This document shows positions 1 through 6,989 of a stretch of 16,285 bases of DNA, piece after piece. The first letter of the stretch is position 1, and every line of letters starts with the position of its first letter. A program made the translations under genes and the position numbers. The notes below the pieces were generated by a model. The model ran no database searches and was not told the DNA's origin. It saw nothing but the letters and a program-made list of their open reading frames with translations. Origin of the DNA: CAZJDM01 sp964544765 (lineage in GTDB: Bacteria; Bdellovibrionota_B; Oligoflexia; CAYFLR01); assembly GCA_964544765.1 (NCBI GenBank), contig CAZJDM010000102.1:1-16285 (forward strand), in the 5' to 3' direction.

Positions 1-29
1 TGAGAACGGAAGACTGATAACTGAAGGCT

Positions 30-44
30 GCGGACAAAGTCCGC
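30..44. repeat. Short perfect hairpin near window edge
   Basis: GCGGAC and GTCCGC are separated by AAA, giving a 6-bp stem with a 3-nt loop. No T-run follows on either side, so it does not look like an intrinsic terminator. It sits in a stretch (about 10-45) that includes ACTGATAACTGAAGG, a type of motif often dispersed in intergenic DNA. The rest of 45-160 shows nothing recognisable. Confidence 0.5.
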
Positions 45-160
45 CCTATGATTATGAAACGCTTTAACACCGATTCACTGTAGTGAAAGAGAGGGCTGTT
101 TGGGACAAATATATACGGGTTAATAACGATATAGCAGTATTACAAGGCATATCTAGTCAA

Positions 161-421
161 TCAGTTTATAATTGAGTTCAAGCCATACGTCTCGCCATCT
201 GGCCCAACAGTCCAACCACTACTTTCCCCAAAATCTGGATCAGTTGAATCATCAGGTGATATAGTAGTTCCGGCTTTTCTATTTTTAACAGTAAAACATT
301 TAAAATTGAAGGAGTTCTGGTAAGAAGCGAACCAAATGACACTGTTGAAGAAGGTAGTTGTAAAAAAAACAAAAAATGTTACGAAAGTAAATGCTTGCCT
401 TCCGAAAGGAAATGTATCTCT
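161..421 (-). pseudogene. Possible 3' remnant of an unknown protein gene
   Basis: One minus-strand frame is open from a stop at 422-424 to the TGA at 161-163 and has no obvious start codon with a ribosome binding site. Its last ~45 codons read like a genuine, balanced protein C-terminus, with runs such as DPDFGESSGWTVGPDGETYG. The upstream part is Phe-rich and low in complexity. A different minus frame over 178-372 has an ATG but a far less protein-like composition. I do not recognise a family. It could be the broken tail of a secreted or surface protein, or a chance open frame. The stretch 425-549 holds nothing I can identify. Confidence 0.25.
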
Positions 422-549
422 TTAGTAAGGTAATACTAAAAAATATCTTAGAAACAATTTTAAAACATTACCAAAAAATGAAGCCCATGACTCTATTTTA
501 ACTATTTAATCTTTTTTTATATTCCCACCACAAAGTTTGAAGACCCAAA

Positions 550-798
550 TTAACTAGCAGCCTTTCTATTACTAATCATTTGCTCAATTCTATCACTAAT
601 CCATACTTTGATTACTGCCTGTCTATTAATTCCCAATCTAATTGCTTCTTCATCTAAAAACTTGAGCATCCAAATAGGAAAATCTACATTTATCTTTTTT
701 GACCCTTTTTCAATATCTATATATTCCGTAATATTTTCATTATTATCAAATTTTTCATCGAAACTTTTTGCTTTGATAGTCTTGGATTTAACTTTCAT
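550..798 (-). CDS. brnA: BrnA-type / CopG-family ribbon-helix-helix antitoxin
   Basis: This 82-residue protein is likely the antitoxin of a type II toxin-antitoxin pair. It would bind and neutralise the toxin encoded just upstream and repress their shared promoter. Residues ~36-78 match the RHH antitoxin pattern of this family: a beta-strand (KINVDFPIWML), then FLDEEAIRLGINRQAVIKVW, then a C-terminal helix ending RIEQMISNRK. The N-terminal ~35 residues are charged and probably flexible, as in antitoxins whose tail wraps the toxin. The start codon lies inside the 3' end of the toxin gene (11-nt overlap), so translation is probably coupled. The toxin-first order is typical of BrnT/BrnA. Assignment rests on motif recognition and on the partner. 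Confidence 0.8.
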   Translation of the reverse strand: MKVKSKTIKAKSFDEKFDNNENITEYIDIEKGSKKINVDFPIWMLKFLDEEAIRLGINRQAVIKVWISDRIEQMISNRKAAS

Positions 799-1051
799 AA
801 AGTTTTTTCTCCTCTTGTCTAGACTTACGAACAGAAATTATCCTTATTTTATCAGGCTTTCTTATTGTAGTTACGGCAGTCCAAAAAATACCGTTAACTT
901 TCCCTATTAGAATAGATCTTGACTCACCACTAGTTTTTGCAGGAAATGAAACAAGCCCTCCATCATCCCATAATTTTTGAGCATCAATAAAATCTATTCC
1001 ATGTTTTTTCTTGTTAGATTCACTTTTCTTGGGATCAAATTCGAATTCCAT
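788..1051 (-). CDS. brnT: BrnT-family ribonuclease toxin
   Basis: This is a toxin of the BrnT family, small RelE-fold ribonucleases that inhibit translation. The chosen start (ATG at 1049-1051, 87 residues) gives the usual family N-terminus MEFEFDPKKSESNKKKHGID and has AAGG about 6 nt upstream. An in-frame ATG at 1075 would add eight residues and is less likely. Family hallmarks visible are the FDxxKxxxNxxKHGIDF opening, a central strand with RSILIGKVNG, and the C-terminal RIISVRKSRQEEKKLYE, which carries the conserved Ile-Ser-x-Arg and trailing basic/Glu residues. It overlaps the antitoxin gene by 11 nt. A TATACT box at about 1064-1069 could be the -10 of an autoregulated promoter, but I see no convincing -35. 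Confidence 0.85.
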   Translation of the reverse strand: MEFEFDPKKSESNKKKHGIDFIDAQKLWDDGGLVSFPAKTSGESRSILIGKVNGIFWTAVTTIRKPDKIRIISVRKSRQEEKKLYES

Positions 1052-1163
1052 AAATACCTTATAAGTATACATCAAATACCCAACAGATACATTATTAACA
1101 CAATTAGAATAAAATTACTAGTCCGTTTTTTACAATAAACCAATTACTTAATTTTTATTGGCC

Positions 1164-1197
1164 AGCATGGTGGCGGGATATTCTGCCGCCACTATGC
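1164..1197 (+). terminator. GC-rich hairpin, possible terminator
   Basis: AGCATGGTGGCGG and CCGCCACTATGCT form a stem of about 12 pairs with one mismatch around a short loop, in otherwise AT-rich DNA. On the plus strand it is followed by TTTTAGT, a weak T-run. On the minus strand it is followed by AATAAAAATT. No plus-strand gene ends here today, so it may be a relic or may insulate the upstream side of brnT. Confidence 0.4.
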
Positions 1198-1403
1198 TTT
1201 TAGTAAAACTCTTGAAAATATTAATAAAAATCTGTAATAAAATTCCGACAGGATAAAAGGGCAAAATCAAGTTAGGGGCGTGAATTGGGCGTGAGGAATT
1301 CGATTATTAGTGTGAAATAATGGGAAATGACAGGAAGTAAAAAGAACCTTTAAATTGTTGCAGATGAGTGCATATAGCTAATTTTGTTAATTTTTAAAAT
1401 TAG

Positions 1404-1438
1404 TGTTGTACGGGTTCGACTTCCGCGACCCTTTTTAT
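1404..1438 (+). other. tRNA T-arm/3'-end-like fragment
   Basis: The run TACGGGTTCGACTTCCGC is a T-arm look-alike: a stem CGGG/TCCG around the loop TTCGACT. It is followed by GCGACCC and a T-run, as at the 3' end of a tRNA gene. No matching 5' acceptor strand (GGGTCGC) or D/anticodon arms exist in the 80 nt upstream, so this is not a functional tRNA. It could be the 3' tRNA scar left by an integrative element, or chance. Confidence 0.3.
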
Positions 1439-1470
1439 GGATTATTAACTATATATCACATACATATTGT

Positions 1471-1662
1471 ACCCAGTGCCGGAAATCTCCTAGCCCTTTT
1501 TGTGGTATGTTTTTGATGTGGAATTTTTGTGAAACGCAGGTAAAACGAGGTAAATTGAAGTAAAGCTAAATAAACTCCTCCACCTTGATAGGTAAGGCAT
1601 CTAATTGATTTTGTTAATAGGAAAAAACACATAACATATAGTTCAAGTCCGGCCCTGGGCAT
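1471..1662. repeat. Segment flanked by imperfect 12-bp inverted repeats
   Basis: CCCAGTGCCGGA near 1471-1485 and TCCGGCCCTGGG near 1649-1662 are inverted copies with one mismatch. The right copy continues a tRNA-like GTTCAAGTCCGG, the usual T-loop sequence of a tRNA 3' end, without a matching 5' T-stem. The interior is AT-rich with no credible gene. A minus-strand open frame across it has the character of antisense tRNA translation rather than of a protein. It may be a miniature element or an integration scar. Confidence 0.3.
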
Positions 1663-1710
1663 TACCCCTAATCCCTTTACAATCAGTGTTTTCAGCAGTT
1701 CGCGGTAGGG

Positions 1711-1773
1711 TTGTGGTATGATTTTTTTTCAATATTTCTTTCCGAACCCAAATGGTATGATTTTTTCATACCA
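1711..1773. repeat. Direct repeat TGGTATGATTTTTT with adjoining perfect hairpin
   Basis: TGGTATGATTTTTT occurs near 1713 and again at 1753, and a diverged copy GTGGTATGTTTTT lies near 1501. The second copy continues into TCATACCA, giving a perfect 8-bp stem (1753-1760 with 1766-1773) around a T5 loop. Function is unknown; it lies in gene-free DNA between hairpins and transposase debris. Confidence 0.55.
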
Positions 1774-1813
1774 CAAGGTTCAAAACTAACGACACTGGGT
1801 TTAACTAATAGGG

Positions 1814-1876
1814 GTTAACAGTATTCGCTTTTATATCAGGGCACACGGATATCTATGGCCGACGAATACTGTTAAC
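1814..1876. repeat. 63-bp element with perfect 14-bp inverted ends
   Basis: GTTAACAGTATTCG (1814-1827) and its exact reverse complement (1863-1876) flank 35 nt. That spacer contains a smaller stem ATATC/GATAT (1833-1837 with 1848-1852) around a 10-nt loop. Each long arm ends outward in a GTTAAC palindrome. The element could extrude as a cruciform or fold as RNA. No ORF is inside and no T-run follows. It may be a small nonautonomous mobile element, a recombination site or a regulatory hairpin. The DNA from 1877 to about 2130 holds nothing else recognisable. Confidence 0.7.
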
Positions 1877-2129
1877 ATCGTGTTGGTCTAAGCTGCTCTC
1901 TATTTCTTTTTTTACTATGAGGAAATTAAGAAACGGCTAGTTGAATCTTTATAATAACGGACTATTAATTGGCTAAAAAAAAGCAAAATACTCGCACAAA
2001 AATTCGAATCGACCTCAAATTTAATAATATTACCCCAAAAAAGTGATTTTAGAATATAAAAATCCATGGCCATCATGCTGGTTCTTAAAAAATAAGTCAT
2101 GTCATCCTCCGTTTTGTTTTGGGGGGACC

Positions 2130-2375
2130 ATTTGCTGGTGGAAGTCTAATAGTTATTATCCGTCTGTTATTGGATTTATATTAGTTACATATAAAGAAGG
2201 TTATCCAATTGCCTGGGAAGTGGTTCCCGGTAAAACTACGGATCAAGCTGCTTTCAGCAAAATAGCAAAGAGAATATGTAAAAAGTACAATGTAACGGAA
2301 ATCACTTATTGTTTTGATAGGGGCGTTGCTTCACTGAAAGTATTGTTCCGGCAGCTGCGCGTAGATTTTTTTTAA
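2130..2375 (+). pseudogene. IS1634/IS4-type DDE transposase fragment
   Basis: About 75 residues from near 2145 match the central DDE domain of IS1634/IS4-group transposases. The frame runs from YYPSVIGFILVTYKEGYPIA, through WEVVPGKTTDQAAF (the family's V-x-PGNTSD-like segment), to TYCFDRGVAS, whose DRG triplet carries the second catalytic Asp. The reading frame then ends within about 15 codons, so the C-terminal half with the catalytic Glu is gone. Upstream of ~2145 the same frame loses similarity and the N-terminal domain is absent. It is a decayed internal fragment on the strand opposite its neighbours, next to a second transposase remnant of another family. Confidence 0.75.
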
Positions 2376-2417
2376 AAATTCAATTTACTAACTAAATTGT
2401 TCAAGTGATCTTTAAAT

Positions 2418-2939
2418 TTAGGCAGTTTTTTGCTGTTGAGCATTCAAATATTCCTTGTATGCCCATGGTGTAAAATTGACGGGATCTGTTTTTAAATCTT
2501 CCTTGTTAATTAGGCACCAGGTAAGATAATCTACTGGATTTACGCTATGCAGTATTGCCGTATAAATAATAGATCTTAATCGATCAGCAACATCAGCTCC
2601 ATTTTGGGTCTTATATACCCGTGAGTTGTTCCTATAACGAATAATCAATTTAATTATCTGTTCTACTAGATTGCTGTCTAGAGGAACTCCGGGATATTGT
2701 AAAAATGCTGTTAATCTGGGCCATTGATTGGCTATATAGTTTATTGCTTCTCCCAAAGAAGAGTTAGGTTCCACTGTTTTGCCGCCAATTTTTTCTATTA
2801 GCCATTCACGAAGCTTCTCCATCAACAGACCAGAATGTTCTTGATGAAAAGAAAGTCGCTGATCATCATCCAGATCTTGATTTTTACAATAAGCATCATG
2901 TTTGTATATTTTTTTATATATCTCTCGAACAAAAGACAC
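2418..2939 (-). pseudogene. IS66-family transposase, 5'-truncated
   Basis: The 173 codons correspond to the C-terminal third of an IS66 (TnpC) transposase. Typical blocks are visible: LGEAINYIANQWPRLTAFLQ at residues ~62-81, then GVPLDSNLVEQ with the catalytic Glu at residue 93 (family pattern D-N-N-x-x-E, here DSN), then RYRNNSRVYKTQNGADVADR, and the closing PVDYLTWCL. The first residue is a GTG with no ribosome binding site, and the same frame meets a stop only a few codons upstream. The N-terminal two thirds, including the zinc-binding region and the first catalytic Asp residues, are therefore missing. It abuts the 3' end of the neighbouring lipoprotein gene with about 20 nt between. It is inactive by itself. 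Confidence 0.85.
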
Positions 2940-2959
2940 TTCATCGGGAAAATCACTCT

Positions 2960-4366
2960 CTATAATTCAAAGAGGACGCCTTTTCCTATTTCACTAAAAA
3001 TATCTTTTTGAACATCTGCTTTTTGCTCCAGACTAACATTCTGTTTCATATTATCCTTCAATTTCTTTAAAACTTCAGCATTTTGATCACTGTCTATATG
3101 GATATGTCCGTTTTGAGGATCAATACCAGTAATGTCAATTCCCGCAAACCAGGTATTAATATCAAAAGCTACTCTAAAGTGTTGTTCAGAATCCTTAGTT
3201 AACGTCATACCTTCTTTACTGGTCAGGCGAAGAACCTCAGTGTGGTAATCAACTATGCTGAATAAAACTTTTTGTCCCTCAGAATTTATAAAATATCCTT
3301 GAAGCATGAAGGTATTACCAAACAAAGGATCGTTTTTATTCTCTGATAAATGCCTTTCTATCCTAAATTCAACTCTCTGATAGGTTCCATTTCTTACCAT
3401 CACTTTCTCAAGTGGAGGATTTAATTGATTATCCAACAAATCTAGTACATACGGACCAACAAATTTAGTAGATGGATCAAGCTCCTGCTCCTTATCTAAG
3501 CGATATTCTCTTTGCTTAAACATTGTGTCAAAATTATCTATAGTTGTCTGCAAGTGCTGTTGTTGAGTACTCATATGATTTTCAATTTGTTGCATAAATT
3601 GTTCAATTTTATTTTCAAATTGTTCAGCTGAACGCTCAATTTGATCGGCTTGTTGCTCCAAATGCGCCTCTATTTGCTCAGCCTGCTGTTCCAATTGCAT
3701 TTGCTGTTGCTCCAATTGTGCTTCCATTTGATCAGCCTGCTGTTCCAATTGTATTTGCTGTTGCTCAAGTTGTGCTTCTTGTTGCTTAAGTTGTGTTTCC
3801 TGATGTTCAAGCTGCGCTTCCTGTTGTTCAAGCTGCGCTTCCTGTTGTTCAAGCTGCGCTTCCATTTGCTCAGCCTGCTTTTCAATCGGAAAATTAAAGT
3901 CGACCAGAATATTCTTTTCTAAGTCTAAATATTGAGTTAGAAATTTCGTTTCATCATCCGTTGGCTCAAGTGGGGCTTTTAATTTAACAGCCGTAATATT
4001 GATTTTAGCACCTATAATATGTAATCCATTAGCTAAAACTATTTCCCTGGGAGAATCAGAACCACTAATTAACTTAAATGAAGAATGGGAGGAACTATTT
4101 GGAGTATTATTTGCGGTTATCAGATTAAAAGCTACCATTTCATTTTGTGAATTAGAGGGCGCTATTTCATTCACTGATCCGAGTTTATCAATAGGACGAG
4201 CATTTACTCCTATCGGATTACCTGTATCAATGCCGCCTCCTTTAGATTGAAGTTCCTGTTCTCCTTCTGAACTTTTTTTGGAACAAGTAATAACAGCAAA
4301 CGAAAGTATTAATAGTAGGGTCAAAAACCAGATAGTATTTGTTTTTAAATTTCTTTTCTTTTGCAT
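2960..4366 (-). CDS. Coiled-coil lipoprotein B, paralogue of lipoprotein A
   Basis: A 468-residue predicted lipoprotein of unknown function. The N-terminus has a basic stretch, a hydrophobic core (residues 12-27) and Cys28 after VIT, a lipobox with Thr at -1. A GGGIDTGNPIG linker follows at 43-53. Residues 100-130 and 302-410 form a beta-rich core resembling DUF4382-like lipoproteins (GPYVLDLLD, NGTYQRVEFRIER, NTWFAGIDI) and align with lipoprotein A. Between these halves, residues ~161-290 are a Gln/Glu coiled coil of heptads such as EAQLEQQ, encoded partly by 21-bp tandem repeats. The ATG follows the regulator's stop by one base, with AAGGTG 6 nt upstream, so the two genes are translationally coupled. 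An IS66 remnant directly downstream may have removed an original C-terminus. The overall function is unrecognised. Confidence 0.85.
   Translation of the reverse strand: MQKKRNLKTNTIWFLTLLLILSFAVITCSKKSSEGEQELQSKGGGIDTGNPIGVNARPIDKLGSVNEIAPSNSQNEMVAFNLITANNTPNSSSHSSFKLISGSDSPREIVLANGLHIIGAKINITAVKLKAPLEPTDDETKFLTQYLDLEKNILVDFNFPIEKQAEQMEAQLEQQEAQLEQQEAQLEHQETQLKQQEAQLEQQQIQLEQQADQMEAQLEQQQMQLEQQAEQIEAHLEQQADQIERSAEQFENKIEQFMQQIENHMSTQQQHLQTTIDNFDTMFKQREYRLDKEQELDPSTKFVGPYVLDLLDNQLNPPLEKVMVRNGTYQRVEFRIERHLSENKNDPLFGNTFMLQGYFINSEGQKVLFSIVDYHTEVLRLTSKEGMTLTKDSEQHFRVAFDINTWFAGIDITGIDPQNGHIHIDSDQNAEVLKKLKDNMKQNVSLEQKADVQKDIFSEIGKGVLFEL
3590..3886 (-). repeat. 21-bp tandem repeats encoding heptad coiled coil
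   Basis: Within lipoprotein B the DNA repeats in units of 21 bp; on the plus strand this is GTTCAAGCTGCGCTTCCTGTT and variants. Near-identical copies lie at about 3797-3860 and degraded copies on either side. Each unit encodes one heptad (EAQLEQQ and relatives). Such repeats can change copy number by slippage without altering frame. Confidence 0.85.
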
Positions 4367-4367
4367 C

Positions 4368-5252
4368 TTAACACCTTGCTAAAGGAAATAGTTGAATGTT
4401 TAATTGATAAACCAAAGAAGGATCATCACTATCAGCAGCGATTTGTAAAATCTCTTTCCTAAATCGCCTTATTTTTTCCTTAATTTCTTCAAAGGAATCT
4501 AACGAAATACTTAGAGTTTGAGCCCCATATTCTCTTTGAGGTGACTCAATCTTTTCTAAAGCAATTTTGGCCTGGTCAATAATATCAAGATAATATTTTT
4601 TAACAGCCATTGAGTGGACCTCATCGCCCGTGGACATTACTCGGTCCTTTACTTGTAATTTACCTTGGCACTCCTCGATTAAACCTAACTTTTTCAAAAG
4701 TTTCATACTGCTTTGAAGTTTGGCTTTTGGCACCTTGGTTTCCAAAACATCGTAAATCCAATCAATATCCTCTTTAAAGTCCACGGTATTAATGAGTTCC
4801 AACAGAACTAGATTATACCAGTTGGAATAACATTGATATTGATCCTTGCCAAATAATTTGTAATTTAATCTTCGAGCTGATTGTTTGAGTGTGTGGTAGT
4901 ACTGAGCTTTTTTGTTTACATCTGTCTCTTGATTAAAACATACAAGAAACTTAAAATATTTTGACTTTAATTTTTTTAAACCTAACGATTTGATGATTTT
5001 ATTGATAGATTCTTTGGACAGATTACGTTTACCATTGATCACTAATTGAATAAAATTGGATCCGGGAAAATTTAAATCTGTAGCAAAATCTCGGTAGGTA
5101 TAAACTCGTTTTTTTTCTTTGAGCCATTGAAAAAGATCGAATAAATATAGGCGATAATCAGTATATTCACTAAGATGAATATGTTTTTTGGCTTCTTGTA
5201 CTGATAATTTCACCATCTTAATACTCGATTTAAAGATTGAAAAAAAGGTCAT
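4368..5252 (-). CDS. TIGR02147-family DNA-binding regulator
   Basis: A 294-residue protein of the TIGR02147 family, presumed transcription factors. An N-terminal part (residues 30-45, YTDYRLYLFDLFQWLKE) is followed by a helix-turn-helix-like region (50-95, TYRDFATDLNFPGSNFIQLV then NGKRNLSKESINKIIKSLGL). The long helical C-terminal domain carries the family-typical ending VYQLNIQLFPLAR. The ATG at 5252 lies inside a terminator hairpin. ATG at 5216 (codon 13, MVKLSVQEAKKHI) gives 282 residues and is an attractive alternative, though its ribosome binding site is weak. The gene sits between two paralogous lipoprotein genes and ends one base before lipoprotein B begins. It probably regulates them, but this is inferred from position only. 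Confidence 0.85.
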   Translation of the reverse strand: MTFFSIFKSSIKMVKLSVQEAKKHIHLSEYTDYRLYLFDLFQWLKEKKRVYTYRDFATDLNFPGSNFIQLVINGKRNLSKESINKIIKSLGLKKLKSKYFKFLVCFNQETDVNKKAQYYHTLKQSARRLNYKLFGKDQYQCYSNWYNLVLLELINTVDFKEDIDWIYDVLETKVPKAKLQSSMKLLKKLGLIEECQGKLQVKDRVMSTGDEVHSMAVKKYYLDIIDQAKIALEKIESPQREYGAQTLSISLDSFEEIKEKIRRFRKEILQIAADSDDPSLVYQLNIQLFPLARC

Positions 5253-5267
5253 CCCTGACCTTTTTTT
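5240..5267 (-). terminator. Intrinsic terminator / attenuator hairpin with A7-T7 flanks
   Basis: AAAAAAAGGTCA and TGACCTTTTTTT form a perfect 12-bp stem around a 4-nt loop. On the minus strand it lies 31 nt after the stop of lipoprotein A and ends in T7, as expected for its rho-independent terminator. It also contains the upstream start codon of the regulator (5250-5252), so it could limit read-through into the regulator or hide that start. Confidence 0.8.
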
Positions 5268-5298
5268 ACTGGGGGTCTTAAAAACCTATATATAAAAT

Positions 5299-6933
5299 CT
5301 AAACTTCCTCGTCTCCATTTCGTACCCTTATTGTACCATCAATAATTTCGACAACACCACCGTCAGTTCCTGTAACCGTTATGTTCCCATCACTAATTTC
5401 TACAGCATCTTCACCGTCATAAACGGAAATTTTACCATCATCAATAGAGATAACACCATCCATCTTTAAGAAAGAAATTTCCGTCTCATCTGCTAAATCA
5501 ATATCAACCACTCCATATATATCATCTATGGCCCAAAACTCTCCATCGTCTGCTGCTGCATTCATAGTAAGATTACTTTTTAGGTTATATTTTACCCTGT
5601 TTAGGATAGACATAGCAACGGGGTTTGTACTGGTTCGATTAGAAATAGTCAAATCTGCTGAATCTGAACCCACTAATATAGATTCCGCTATTTGCGCTCT
5701 AATCTCACCAGTAACTTCTTCCCAGGACCTTGCTGCTGATTCAATATCTTGATGGAATTCTTCACGATCCTCTTGTGGCACTTCTGAAGGCATTTCGGCT
5801 AAAGTTTGTTCCAAATCTTCTTGCATTTCTTTTCGATCTTCCTCAATATCAGCTAAAATTTCATTCATAAATTCTAGTTGTGAACGTTCAAATTTTTTAT
5901 CAAAAACTAAATCTTGAAAATCCACTAAGTCAATACCATTGAACCATTTATTTAAATCAAAAAGAACAGCAAAACTTTCTTGTTCTTCCTGAAGTTTAAA
6001 ACCTTTATCGGTAACCAATTTCAAAAATTCTGTTTGGTCACTGATTAAAGAAAACTCTGCTTTTTCTCCTTCTTCATCAGTAAAGTATCCTTTTATATAG
6101 AATACGTTACCGTTTAAGGGATCTTCTTTTTCACTTTCTGAAAAATATTTTTCTAATCTAAACTCAATTCTTTTATATGTCCCATCTACTATTTCAATAT
6201 CCTCAATTGGAGGCGTTGAGGTACCACTCAATAAATCGATAACAAATGGTCCGGCAACTTTAATTGATGAATCAAGTTCTTGTTCCTTTTTGCGAGCTTC
6301 TTTGGCGTTTTTATACTCTCGTTCTAATGCTTCTTTGGCTTCAGCTCTAGCCTTGACCACTTGTTCTTCTACATACCTTGCCATTTGCGACATATCAACT
6401 TCAGCTTCTTGCTCTAAGTTATTTAATCCAGAGAAAAGATCTTCATGCACTGAACGCATATTTTCAAAAGCAGCCTTCTTTACTTCTGCTTCTTCTTTAG
6501 ATTCTTCCACGGTACTTTTAATCTTAATCATACCAACACTGATTCTGGCTTCAGTAATTACGATACCATTGTTAAGTTTTACTTCATTATTATTAGTTGA
6601 AGTTTCTTCTTTTTCACTGGCCGTAGCTTCTTTTTCCACGTCTGTTGAAGTTTCTTCGTTTTCACTGGTTGTGGTTTCTTCCTCTCCAGATACTAAGTTG
6701 AAAGAACCTATTGTTTGATGATCTGACTTTTTAAAAGACATGGTCAAATTTATTTGGTTTCCTGTAGTATCAATAGGTTTTGGTTCCAATTGATTACCTT
6801 CATCAGATTCTGATTTTACAGCGGTTTTTTTATTATCTGACTTGGTTTGGGATGTACCTTTAATTGTTTCATCTGTATGACAAGCACCAAGCATAAATAA
6901 CAGACTGAAAATAATGAAGAAAAACTTTCTCAT
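5299..6933 (-). CDS. Acidic lipoprotein A, paralogue of lipoprotein B
   Basis: A 544-residue predicted lipoprotein of unknown function. Signal peptide residues 1-17 end in the classical lipobox LGAC with Cys18. A Ser/Thr/Glu low-complexity stretch follows (83-115), encoded in part by a ~24-bp direct repeat. Residues 119-140 (VKLNNGIVITEARISVGMIK) and 217-336 match lipoprotein B, with motifs EQELD, GPFVIDLL, GTYKRIEFRLEK and FNGIDL. They suggest a DUF4382-like beta domain split by a charged helical insert (~141-216). A second helical segment occupies ~340-410. The C-terminus (470-544) repeats short beta units of the form I-x-x-DG-x-I-x-V. GAGAGG precedes the ATG by ~8 nt. Its own promoter is visible upstream. 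No enzymatic motif is recognised; a surface or periplasmic structural or adhesive role is possible. Confidence 0.85.
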   Translation of the reverse strand: MRKFFFIIFSLLFMLGACHTDETIKGTSQTKSDNKKTAVKSESDEGNQLEPKPIDTTGNQINLTMSFKKSDHQTIGSFNLVSGEEETTTSENEETSTDVEKEATASEKEETSTNNNEVKLNNGIVITEARISVGMIKIKSTVEESKEEAEVKKAAFENMRSVHEDLFSGLNNLEQEAEVDMSQMARYVEEQVVKARAEAKEALEREYKNAKEARKKEQELDSSIKVAGPFVIDLLSGTSTPPIEDIEIVDGTYKRIEFRLEKYFSESEKEDPLNGNVFYIKGYFTDEEGEKAEFSLISDQTEFLKLVTDKGFKLQEEQESFAVLFDLNKWFNGIDLVDFQDLVFDKKFERSQLEFMNEILADIEEDRKEMQEDLEQTLAEMPSEVPQEDREEFHQDIESAARSWEEVTGEIRAQIAESILVGSDSADLTISNRTSTNPVAMSILNRVKYNLKSNLTMNAAADDGEFWAIDDIYGVVDIDLADETEISFLKMDGVISIDDGKISVYDGEDAVEISDGNITVTGTDGGVVEIIDGTIRVRNGDEEV

Positions 6934-6965
6934 AGCTAACCTCTCATATTAAATGGAATTAGTTA

Positions 6966-6975
6966 GGTGATCACC
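6966..6975. promoter_or_regulatory. Perfect palindrome, operator-like
   Basis: GGTGATCACC is a 10-bp perfect palindrome lying 15-24 bp downstream of the -10 box of the lipoprotein A promoter, between the transcription start and the ribosome binding site. The position fits a repressor operator. Which protein binds is unknown; the adjacent TIGR02147-type regulator is a candidate. Confidence 0.4.
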
Positions 6976-6989
6976 AACCCACTTTTTAG

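Noticed and set aside
178..372. A 64-codon minus-strand frame with ATG
   Set aside because: Its composition is Leu-rich and low in quality, while another minus frame over the same DNA reads far more like a protein remnant.
1404..1440. A functional tRNA gene
   Set aside because: Only a T-arm-like part is present; acceptor pairing, D-arm and anticodon arm are absent upstream.
1456..1662. A 68-codon minus-strand open frame beginning MPRAGLELY
   Set aside because: It reads through the inverted repeat and the antisense of a tRNA-like 3' end. The composition is not protein-like and there is no ribosome binding site.
1799..1876. Integron attC-like site (GTTTAAC at 1799 followed by the hairpin)
   Set aside because: The opposite core GTTRRRY is missing at the other end, there is no integrase, and no cassette array follows.
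3641..3922. A plus-strand Leu-rich frame of 93 codons
   Set aside because: It is the antisense of the 21-bp heptad repeats of lipoprotein B; any in-phase repeat keeps the opposite strand open.
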